8,091 bases of DNA, taken from JAAERC01 sp965602655. GTDB lineage: Bacteria; Zixibacteria; MSB-5A5; GN15; PGXB01. The position numbers and the translations under genes are program-made. The notes below the pieces were generated by a model. That model saw only the letters and a list, made by a program, of their open reading frames with translations, did not search any database and was not told where the DNA came from. The first letter of the stretch is position 1. Each line of letters begins with the position of its first letter. The stretch is from contig CBFCZE010000122.1 in NCBI GenBank assembly GCA_965602655.1, positions 1 to 8,091 on the forward strand. Reading direction: 5' to 3'. Of this stretch, positions 1-5,593 are shown in pieces.

Positions 1-29
1 GGTCAATTGTTATTAATACTGAGGTTTCT

Positions 30-440
30 ATGAAACTGTTGATGATATATTGCACACGGTTCGGATACCAGACAAGTATGCGGACACTCGATACTGTTCC
101 CGAAATCGATAAAACCGAAACTTTCGAAAACTGTCTGGTCGGGTTTATTGATGTCGAGGAAAAAGATGAAGAAAATGTCTCGTATGTCGAAACCAAACTG
201 ATTAAAAATCTCAAATGGGCGGCAAGGAAAAATGAGACAGAAAGAATAATTCTGCATTCGTTTACACATCTGTCCAATAGCAAAGCATCGCCCGTAATCA
301 CCAAACAGATTTTTGACAGTTCTGAAGAAAGGCTGAAAAAGGCCGGGTACGAAACATATCAGACAGCTTTTGGATATTTTATGAATCTAGACATACAGGC
401 GCCCGGTAGTCCGTTAACACGATTATTTAAGGATATATAA
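30..440 (+). CDS. Stand-alone threonyl-tRNA synthetase editing domain protein (archaeal type)
   Basis: This 136-residue protein matches the N-terminal editing domain of archaeal ThrRS (Pfam tRNA-Thr_ED, a D-aminoacyl-tRNA deacylase-like fold), present here without any synthetase catalytic part. Visible family signatures are the N-terminal strand MKLLMIY, the FTHLSN segment with His80 (archaeal form FAHLSS), and the C-terminal AFGYF plus GSPL (archaeal FGYY and GHPL). In archaea the domain hydrolyses Ser-tRNA(Thr); free-standing versions act in trans. Compared from memory with the Pyrococcus abyssi domain, the Tyr-Lys pair after FGY is replaced by Phe117-Met118, and the His and Glu of the C-terminal motif are replaced by Ser127 and Arg131, so activity or specificity may differ. 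The ATG follows GAGG at 21-24 with 5-base spacing. The asparaginase gene begins one base after the stop, so the two are probably co-translated. Family call is fairly sure; function is not. Confidence 0.82.
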   Translation: MKLLMIYCTRFGYQTSMRTLDTVPEIDKTETFENCLVGFIDVEEKDEENVSYVETKLIKNLKWAARKNETERIILHSFTHLSNSKASPVITKQIFDSSEERLKKAGYETYQTAFGYFMNLDIQAPGSPLTRLFKDI

Positions 441-441
441 A

Positions 442-1479
442 ATGACCAAAGAAATAGAAAAACCCGAAAAGGCTGAAATTGTCGCCAAAGTGTACCGTGG
501 TGCCCGTGAAGAAGCTACTCATTACGGCTCAATCGCGGTGGTCAATAGTGAAGGCAGGCTGACTCATTATCTCGGCGATCCGGAGTTTTTTACTTTTACA
601 CGATCATCGCCCAAGCCGTTTCAGCTTTTACCGACGATTACATCCGGCGCCGCCGATAAGTACGGTTTCACACCAAAGCAGTTATCTATTATGTGCGGGT
701 CACATGTCGGCTCGGATGAACACCGCGAAATGGTGATGTCCAATCTTGAGGCGGCCGGAAATAAACCGGAGCATCTCAAGTGCGGCTGTCATGTACCATT
801 GTATATGCAGGTCACCGGGGAGTTTCCAACAAATGATGAGCATCTTGACAACGTCCGGCATAACTGTTCCGGTAAACATTCCGGATTTCTGGCCCTGTCC
901 CGATTTTTGGGTGAGGATCCGGCCGAATATCTGAATGCTGACGGTAAGGTTCAGCAGATGGTTCTTGAGGCTGTGGCTAGGATGTACGAATATCCCAAAG
1001 AAAAAATTGTCATTAGTGTCGATGGCTGCTCGGCACCGAATTTTGGTCTGCCGATGATTCATACGGCAGTAGCATTTCGGAAGCTGGCCTCGGCGGACGG
1101 TAAAGATGAAACCGAAATAAAAGCATTGACTAGAATTCGTGATGCCATGATGGAACACCCTGTAATGTTCTCCGGTGAGGGACGGTTTGATCTGGCGCTG
1201 ATGCGAACTTTTCCGAATAATGCGGTTTGCAAAATCGGGGCCGAATCTATTCAGGGCATCGGTTTTGCAGATCCATCGATTGGCATCGCGGTGAAAATCC
1301 ACGACGGTAACCAGCGGGCACTGTATCCTGTTATCATTGAGTTGCTTCGACAGCTTGGCTTAATCGACAATGTTGAAAAAGCGGAACATTTGAAAGAGTT
1401 TCACAAGGCCGAAATCCGTAATGCGATGAATATTTTGACCGGTTCGGTGAAGGCCGAATTCAGCTTGAAAAAAATATGA
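442..1479 (+). CDS. L-asparaginase II family enzyme (Rhizobium etli type)
   Basis: This 345-residue protein is a full-length member of the asparaginase II family (Pfam PF06089), unrelated to the E. coli-type asparaginases. It is expected to hydrolyse L-asparagine to L-aspartate and ammonia in the cytosol. It has no signal peptide. The family active-site residues all appear present: the serine-lysine tandem S55-x-x-K58 in RSSPKPFQ, S87 and H88 in CGSHVG, C142-x-x-K145 in NCSGKH, and C196 in DGCSAPNF. In the R. etli ReAV enzyme the equivalent Ser/Lys pairs do catalysis, and two Cys and a Lys bind zinc. The C-terminal part has the expected MFSGEGRFD and KIGAE segments. The start is one base after the upstream stop, with AAGGA (429-433) inside the end of the upstream gene as ribosome binding site. 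This suggests translational coupling with the tRNA-editing protein. Activity on substrates other than asparagine cannot be excluded. Confidence 0.92.
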   Translation: MTKEIEKPEKAEIVAKVYRGAREEATHYGSIAVVNSEGRLTHYLGDPEFFTFTRSSPKPFQLLPTITSGAADKYGFTPKQLSIMCGSHVGSDEHREMVMSNLEAAGNKPEHLKCGCHVPLYMQVTGEFPTNDEHLDNVRHNCSGKHSGFLALSRFLGEDPAEYLNADGKVQQMVLEAVARMYEYPKEKIVISVDGCSAPNFGLPMIHTAVAFRKLASADGKDETEIKALTRIRDAMMEHPVMFSGEGRFDLALMRTFPNNAVCKIGAESIQGIGFADPSIGIAVKIHDGNQRALYPVIIELLRQLGLIDNVEKAEHLKEFHKAEIRNAMNILTGSVKAEFSLKKI

Positions 1480-1480
1480 T

Positions 1481-1502
1481 TTTGTATTATCTTTAGTACA
1501 AA
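1481..1502. promoter_or_regulatory. AT-rich inverted repeat upstream of tnaA
   Basis: The arms TTTGTATTA (1481-1489) and TAGTACAAA (1494-1502) can form a 9-bp stem, including one G:T (G:U) pair, around a TCTT loop. The outer TTTGTA/TACAAA halves are a perfect dyad. It begins two bases after the asparaginase stop and ends 28 bases before the tnaA start. With one G:C pair and no clean U-tract after it, it is a poor intrinsic terminator. It could be an operator or a weak mRNA hairpin. AT-rich dyads of this size do arise by chance, so the role is uncertain. Confidence 0.4.
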
Positions 1503-1520
1503 TAAATTTAGACTTGCATT

Positions 1521-1531
1521 GGGAGGAAATG
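1521..1531 (+). promoter_or_regulatory. Strong ribosome binding site that fixes the tnaA start
   Basis: GGGAGGA at 1521-1527 is the best Shine-Dalgarno in the window. It lies 3 bases before the GTG at 1531. The upstream in-frame TTG at 1519 overlaps this site and so cannot be served by it, and the ATG at 1529 is in another frame and meets TGA at once. GTG 1531 also puts the conserved PSEPFRIKSVEPI segment at the usual distance from the N-terminus of tryptophanases. Confidence 0.75.
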
Positions 1532-2934
1532 TGATAGAACCAAGACATCCGTCAGAACCTTTTCGAATAAAATCAGTCGAACCTATTATACTTTTGCCCC
1601 GGGCGCAGAGAGAACAGATTCTTCATAGAGTCAAATTTAACGTATTCAAAATAAAAGCAAGAGAAATCTATATCGACCTTCTCACCGATTCAGGAACCGG
1701 AGCGATGTCGAAAGATCAGTGGGCGGCGGTGATGCAGGGTGATGAATCATACGCCGGGGCCGAATCATTTTATCGTTTTGAGAAGACGATAAAAGATATT
1801 ACCGGCAAAAAATATATTCTGCCGGTTCATCAGGGCCGGGTCGCCGAAAATATCTTTTTCTCAACTGTTCTTAAAAAAGGTGATTATGTTCCGAACAATA
1901 CCCATTTTGATACCACCGGCGCCAATGTTCAGCATAAGGAAGGATACGCTATAAATATTCCCTGCCCGGAAGCGGCCCTCGATGATGAGATTCCGTTCAA
2001 GGGGAATATGGATACTCAGAAACTGCAGAGTTTTATCGAGGAAAAAGGCGTTGATAAAATTCCTGTTATCTTTATGACGGTAACTAACAATTCTACCGGC
2101 GGGCAGGCGGTATCGATGGCCAATATCAAAGAAACCTCAGAAATTTGCCGCAAGTTTGGCATTATGTTCTTTTTCGACTGCGCCCGGTTTGCCGAGAATG
2201 CGTATTTTATTAAAAAGTATGAACCCGGTTTTGAAAACAAAAGTATCAAAGAAATCGCTCAGGAGATGTTTTCTTACGTTGATGGCGCCTTAATGTCGGC
2301 GAAAAAAGACGGTCTGGCCAATATGGGCGGTTTTATTGCCGTAAATGACGAAGAACTGGCGCGTAAGATGACAGAACTTCTGATTGTCATCGAAGGGTTC
2401 CCAACTTATGGCGGAATGTCGGGTCGTGACATTGAAACGGTTGCTGCGGGATTAAAGGAAGTCCTGAAAGAGGATTACCTCGCTTATCGTGTCGGGCAGG
2501 TGGAGTATTTCGGCAAACTTCTTGAACAGGCCGGAGCGCCGATTATCAAGCCGACCGGTGGCCATGCCATATTTATCGATGCCGGCAAGTATCTCCCGCA
2601 TATTCCCAGCGATCAATTTCCCGGTCAAACATTGTCGGTGGAATTGTATCGTGAGGGCGGTATTCGTACTGCAGAAATCGGATCGATTATGTTCGGCGGA
2701 TATGATCCCAATACCGGCGAAAAAATATCGGCCCCAAGAGAATTGGTACGTCTGGCCGTACCCCGCCGGGTCTATACCGGGTCTCATCTGGAGTATGTTG
2801 CGATGGTAATGGAACGTATCACCGCCCGTAAGGATACATTAAGAGGATACAAGATAACCCGTCAGGCAACATTACTGCGTCATTTTACAATCGAACTGGA
2901 AGAGCTGACCAACGAAGAGATCAAGGTAAAATAA
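1531..2934 (+). CDS. tnaA: Tryptophanase (tryptophan indole-lyase)
   Basis: This PLP enzyme of the beta-eliminating lyase family cleaves L-tryptophan to indole, pyruvate and ammonia in the cytosol. From the GTG start it has 467 residues; E. coli TnaA has 471. The PLP lysine is the second Lys of MSAKKDG (Lys259), with Asp216 and Arg219 in DCARFAENAYF binding the cofactor and Arg412 in VPRRVYT at the substrate carboxylate. Tryptophanase and tyrosine phenol-lyase are close relatives, but three discriminating positions all favour tryptophanase: Asp127 in HFDTT (phenol-lyase has Thr), Ile383 in AEIGS (phenol-lyase has Arg), and His451 in LRHFT (phenol-lyase has Phe). No tnaC-like leader fits in the 51 bases upstream, and no tryptophan permease gene follows directly, unlike the E. 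coli tna operon. It may be transcribed with the two genes before it or from its own promoter; an AT-rich dyad lies just upstream. Confidence 0.93.
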   Translation: MIEPRHPSEPFRIKSVEPIILLPRAQREQILHRVKFNVFKIKAREIYIDLLTDSGTGAMSKDQWAAVMQGDESYAGAESFYRFEKTIKDITGKKYILPVHQGRVAENIFFSTVLKKGDYVPNNTHFDTTGANVQHKEGYAINIPCPEAALDDEIPFKGNMDTQKLQSFIEEKGVDKIPVIFMTVTNNSTGGQAVSMANIKETSEICRKFGIMFFFDCARFAENAYFIKKYEPGFENKSIKEIAQEMFSYVDGALMSAKKDGLANMGGFIAVNDEELARKMTELLIVIEGFPTYGGMSGRDIETVAAGLKEVLKEDYLAYRVGQVEYFGKLLEQAGAPIIKPTGGHAIFIDAGKYLPHIPSDQFPGQTLSVELYREGGIRTAEIGSIMFGGYDPNTGEKISAPRELVRLAVPRRVYTGSHLEYVAMVMERITARKDTLRGYKITRQATLLRHFTIELEELTNEEIKVK

Positions 2935-2945
2935 CCGTATCGAAT

Positions 2946-2970
2946 GTCATTCGCGCGGAGGCGGGAATCC
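2946..2970. repeat. Degenerate palindromic repeat element (GTCATTCCCGC type)
   Basis: GTCATTCGCGC, a GGAG loop and GCGGGAATCC form an 8-bp stem (2949-2956 with 2961-2968) with one G:G mismatch at 2953/2964. It closely resembles the widely dispersed GTCATTCCCGC...GCGGGAATCC palindromes found in multiple copies in many bacterial genomes. The mismatch suggests an old, decaying copy. It sits in the 78-base gap between tnaA and the acetyltransferase gene. It might still act as a mild transcript-end hairpin for tnaA, but it lacks a T-run. Confidence 0.55.
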
Positions 2971-3012
2971 ATAATAGGCGGTTGAAAACGCGAACGGTTT
3001 CTATGGTGTCTC

Positions 3013-3453
3013 ATGCAAATTAAAAGACTAAAATCCGGCGATGAGGAAATCGCATACAGGACAATCTCGGATTTAAAATTAAAAGGTAATAAGACTCCTG
3101 AAGATACAAATTATATACATCGACTACTCTCATCAGACACGAATTATCTAATAGTTGCGCTTGATGAAAATAAACCTGCCGGATTTTTAATAGCGTATGA
3201 ACTGCCCCGTATCGATTGCAATAAGAGCATGATGCTTTTTTATGAGATTGAAGTGGCAAAATATTATCAAAGGCAGGGAGTTGGAAAACAATTAATAAAC
3301 AAGCTCAAAGAATTTTGCCGTGAAAAAGATATTCTGAAAATGTGGGTTTTAGCCAATGAATCGAATGTCGCCGCGATGAATTTTTATAAATCAACCGGCG
3401 GCGTTCAATCGAAAATCCCTGAAATATTATTTGAATATTTCCCGGACTTTTAG
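3013..3453 (+). CDS. GNAT family N-acetyltransferase, AAC(3)-I-like
   Basis: This 146-residue protein is a single GNAT domain that transfers an acetyl group from acetyl-CoA to an amine. The acetyl-CoA loop is Q86-R-Q-G89-V-G91-K, preceded by strand FYEIEVA (76-82). The later part carries NESNVAAMNFY (115-125) as in motif B. The layout (residues 32-60, then AYELPR, then YEIEV) resembles the aminoglycoside 3-N-acetyltransferase AAC(3)-I family, which has AYVLPR at the same place. That is a resemblance recalled from memory and does not prove antibiotic acetylation; polyamine, peptide or protein substrates are equally possible. No Shine-Dalgarno is visible before the ATG. The gene looks more AT-rich than tnaA before it and is separated from it by a repeat remnant, so it is probably an independent unit. 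It converges on the TauE/SafE gene with 15 bases between the stop codons. Confidence 0.8.
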   Translation: MQIKRLKSGDEEIAYRTISDLKLKGNKTPEDTNYIHRLLSSDTNYLIVALDENKPAGFLIAYELPRIDCNKSMMLFYEIEVAKYYQRQGVGKQLINKLKEFCREKDILKMWVLANESNVAAMNFYKSTGGVQSKIPEILFEYFPDF

Positions 3454-3468
3454 TTAGCAATTCTGCCT

Positions 3469-4362
3469 TTACCAGAAAAACCCGATGATATATTTGCCGG
3501 CGACAAAAAGAATACAGATAGCGAGGATGATTTTGATTATTTTTGCCGGTATATATTTTTGTAATCGCGCGCCGGCATAGATTCCGGCCAGACCACCAAG
3601 ACCAAACATAAAACCCAAAAGCCAGTCGGGTGTTATTGCCAAACCGGTATCGGCGTAGTATGGTGCAATTGCCGTGTAGAATAAAACACCGGCAATCGAG
3701 CAAACAAAGGTGCCCATCAGCGCCGGTCCGGCTACGGCAAATACCGGCAGACTGCACACAGCGACCAGAAACGGGGCAATTATTGCCCCCCCGCCGATAC
3801 CATAAGTACCGCCGATTATCCCGACAATAAAACTCAAAAGTAAAATTCCAGTCGTCGAAGTTTTGTATTCGGTTTCATTGAATTTAAAACCGGTATTTTT
3901 AAAATTGAAATACGCATCGGTCACTGAAAAGTTTTTGGATGATGTTATACTATCGCTTTTGGATTTATCGAGAATGTTCAGCACTAATCTTATGCCGATA
4001 TAAACCAGCACCAATCCGGCGAAGAATTTAAATGATGTCGGCTCGGGGAGGTATTTAATTCTGATTATGGCTCCCAGAAATATTCCCGGAAGAGTACCGA
4101 TTATTATAATCCATATTAAGGGCCAGACCATTCTTTGTTCACGGATAAATCTGTAAACGCCGCCCGGTATTGCCACAATGTTATAAACAAGATTGGTCGG
4201 GCTGACCGCCGGTCCGGTGAAACCGAGAAAACTGATTTGAAACGGCAGTAACAAAAAGGCGCCGGAGACGCCGCCCATCGATGTAAAAAATGAAATTATA
4301 AAGGCGACAACGGCCGGAAGCCACCAGTATGTTTCAACGCCGCTTAATGGAAAGCTAATCAT
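3469..4362 (-). CDS. TauE/SafE family membrane permease (putative sulfite/organosulfonate exporter)
   Basis: This 297-residue integral membrane protein belongs to the TauE/SafE family (Pfam PF01925, formerly DUF81). The protein shows the two-fold internal repeat typical of the family: a first half starting at FFTSMGGVSGAFLLLPF (25-41) and a second half starting at IIGGTYGIGGGAIIAPFLV (182-200). The halves are joined by a polar linker at about 132-168 (DKSKSDSITSSKNF and on), likely a cytosolic loop and rather long. Around eight hydrophobic segments are visible. Family members export sulfite, sulfoacetate or related anions, or take up other small anions; the substrate here is unknown. The ATG has no Shine-Dalgarno; a TTGACA box upstream predicts a very short leader. 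The upstream neighbour on the same strand is a thioredoxin-like lipoprotein, 53 bases away, which is compatible with a role in sulfur or redox chemistry of the envelope. Confidence 0.88.
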   Translation of the reverse strand: MISFPLSGVETYWWLPAVVAFIISFFTSMGGVSGAFLLLPFQISFLGFTGPAVSPTNLVYNIVAIPGGVYRFIREQRMVWPLIWIIIIGTLPGIFLGAIIRIKYLPEPTSFKFFAGLVLVYIGIRLVLNILDKSKSDSITSSKNFSVTDAYFNFKNTGFKFNETEYKTSTTGILLLSFIVGIIGGTYGIGGGAIIAPFLVAVCSLPVFAVAGPALMGTFVCSIAGVLFYTAIAPYYADTGLAITPDWLLGFMFGLGGLAGIYAGARLQKYIPAKIIKIILAICILFVAGKYIIGFFW

Positions 4363-4372
4363 ATTGAGAAGT

Positions 4373-4402
4373 AATGTAATGACAACAATGGATAACTGTC
4401 AA
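4373..4402 (-). promoter_or_regulatory. Putative promoter of the TauE/SafE gene
   Basis: Read on the minus strand, a perfect -35 TTGACA (4402-4397) is followed after 18 bases by TACATT (4378-4373, 4 of 6 to TATAAT). Transcription would begin near 4366, leaving about four bases before the ATG at 4362. The -35 box is convincing and the -10 is mediocre. Confidence 0.45.
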
Positions 4403-4415
4403 GAACGAGAATTAC

Positions 4416-4901
4416 TTAATCGAAATCACCGTCTAATATTCTATGAAGAACCGTAACGAAATCATCCGGGTAGGTATAGCCAATGCCTCGAGTTAAATAA
4501 TCACCATCCCCTTTAAAGACACAAATAGTCGGATAAGCACCCACTTCGTAAATTACTTTCATCTGTCGTCCGGTGACAGTTGAATCAAAATGCACCAAAA
4601 GAGTATCCGACTCGGCGTTAATCCTGACGTTGTTAAATGATTGATTCAATATGCTGGCCACGTCAGCATCGGAAAATGTTGTCTGGTCCATCTTATGACA
4701 ATAACCGCACCAATCGGCATAAAAGAAAATAATTGAGTTTTCCTTTTTGCCCTCAATATTGGTGAAAATAACTTCGCTTCCAACCCAGTTGATTGGATCT
4801 GCCCCAATGTTTTCACCGGACGGCGAATTACTTTTTTCACAACCGAAAAATATAAATAGTCCGAAAAGAATTAAAGTCAAAAACCGAATATGTAATTTCA
4901 T
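4416..4901 (-). CDS. Thioredoxin-fold lipoprotein (DsbD-gamma-like)
   Basis: This 161-residue protein begins with a short charged stretch and a hydrophobic helix (7-20) ending in FFGC, so Cys21 is a probable lipidation site, though the residues before it are not the ideal lipobox. A spacer rich in Ser, Asn and Gly follows, then a thioredoxin domain from about residue 42. The redox motif is WCGYC (Cys65, Cys68) and the cis-proline is Pro124 in GAYPT. The segment after CxxC (HKMDQTTFSDADVASILN) resembles the DsbD C-terminal domain and related thioredoxin_7 proteins, which reduce or relay electrons to periplasmic disulfides. It would act at the periplasmic face of a membrane. Both cysteines are intact, so it should be redox active. 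No Shine-Dalgarno is seen before the ATG at 4901. Neighbours on the same strand are the beta-rich secreted protein 35 bases upstream and the TauE/SafE permease downstream. Confidence 0.85.
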   Translation of the reverse strand: MKLHIRFLTLILFGLFIFFGCEKSNSPSGENIGADPINWVGSEVIFTNIEGKKENSIIFFYADWCGYCHKMDQTTFSDADVASILNQSFNNVRINAESDTLLVHFDSTVTGRQMKVIYEVGAYPTICVFKGDGDYLTRGIGYTYPDDFVTVLHRILDGDFD

Positions 4902-4936
4902 ATATCTATATACGTAACAATTGTGATATTTGAAAC

Positions 4937-5539
4937 TTAAAACATCAGACCGGCTCGAAGAATTGGCGCCGGGGAACTGTAGATTTTGGTTTTGTTTTCC
5001 ATCCCACCGACAGCCCAGAAGAAACCGCCTTCAATAAGAAAGGAAACCGGTTTATCTATGTTGCTGATAATATCTACGGTCGCTTTGGCCGTGAAGTGTC
5101 CCGATTTTTCGACAAAAGTTAATTCTGATTTAAGCGCCAGTCCAACTGTCAGTGATGGACGAATCGAAAGATTGGCATTTCTCAGAGGATAGTCTCTTTT
5201 GATTGCAAAACCGAAATTAAGTAAGGATACCTCCTCATCGGTTTCTTTTGTGCGGACGCGGTATAAATCAATAGCGAACCCGGTGTAGTATCGGTTTTTT
5301 CTGATCCTGTCAATATTTATTCCGAAACTGAAACTTGTTTCCAAATCATATTTTTTTTCATCAAATGATAAATGGGTCGGACCCCAGAAACCTGCTCTAA
5401 TGCTGGTAATATTCTTTCTTTTGCCGATTTTGTCCGTGGATGCAAACCCGCTGACAGAAAATAGGAGCAGTAAAATAACCATAAGATACTTTACAGTTAT
5501 TTTTTGTGAGGGAATGACAAAAAAGCACTTCGATTGCAT
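4937..5539 (-). CDS. Secreted beta-rich protein of unknown function, possible outer-membrane barrel
   Basis: I do not recognise a named family. The 200-residue product has an N-terminal signal sequence with hydrophobic core MVILLLLFSVSGFA (20-33) and a likely cut after Ala33. The mature part alternates polar and hydrophobic residues in strand-like runs (SIRAGFWG, TSFSFGINIDRI, YYTGFAIDLYRV, SLLNFGFAIKRD, LSIRPSLTVGLAL, SFLIEGGFFWAVGG) and ends LRAGLMF with a terminal Phe, as outer-membrane beta-barrels often do. At about 167 mature residues an eight-stranded barrel would fit. The start is uncertain: ATG 5539 gives a long n-region (about 17 residues), while the internal ATG at Met20 would give a signal with no positive charge, so 5539 is preferred. 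No Shine-Dalgarno is visible. It may head a unit with the thioredoxin-like lipoprotein 35 bases downstream. Confidence 0.7.
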   Translation of the reverse strand: MQSKCFFVIPSQKITVKYLMVILLLLFSVSGFASTDKIGKRKNITSIRAGFWGPTHLSFDEKKYDLETSFSFGINIDRIRKNRYYTGFAIDLYRVRTKETDEEVSLLNFGFAIKRDYPLRNANLSIRPSLTVGLALKSELTFVEKSGHFTAKATVDIISNIDKPVSFLIEGGFFWAVGGMENKTKIYSSPAPILRAGLMF

Positions 5540-5545
5540 GATAGT

Positions 5546-5574
5546 ATAAAAATAAAATAATATTGTTATGTCAA
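5546..5574 (-). promoter_or_regulatory. Putative promoter of the beta-rich secreted protein gene, predicting a leaderless mRNA
   Basis: On the minus strand a perfect -35 TTGACA (5574-5569) is followed after 17 bases by TTTTAT (5551-5546, 4 of 6 to TATAAT); TATACT (5548-5543) is a better -10 by sequence but has a 20-base spacer. Transcription would begin at about 5540-5536, at or beside the ATG at 5539. The surrounding 54-base gap is very AT-rich. Confidence 0.5.
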
Positions 5575-5593
5575 TAGATATTGAATAAAGAGT

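Noticed and set aside
700..1302. Long open frame of 200 codons on the minus strand
   Set aside because: It lies opposite the well-supported asparaginase gene, its translation has no recognisable domain and an irregular composition, and the plus-strand frame has all catalytic motifs.
1519..1530. TTG at 1519 as start of tnaA
   Set aside because: It overlaps the GGGAGGA ribosome binding site; GTG 1531 is correctly spaced and matches family N-termini.
1480..1530. A TnaC-like leader peptide before tnaA
   Set aside because: No short frame with a ribosome binding site and a central Trp codon fits in the gap.
2452..2809. Open frames on both strands inside tnaA
   Set aside because: They overlap a conserved part of tryptophanase and their translations show no family features.
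3305..3757. Minus-strand open frame of 150 codons across the convergent junction
   Set aside because: It overlaps both the GNAT and the TauE/SafE genes in other frames and gives a Cys/Arg-rich, domain-less translation.
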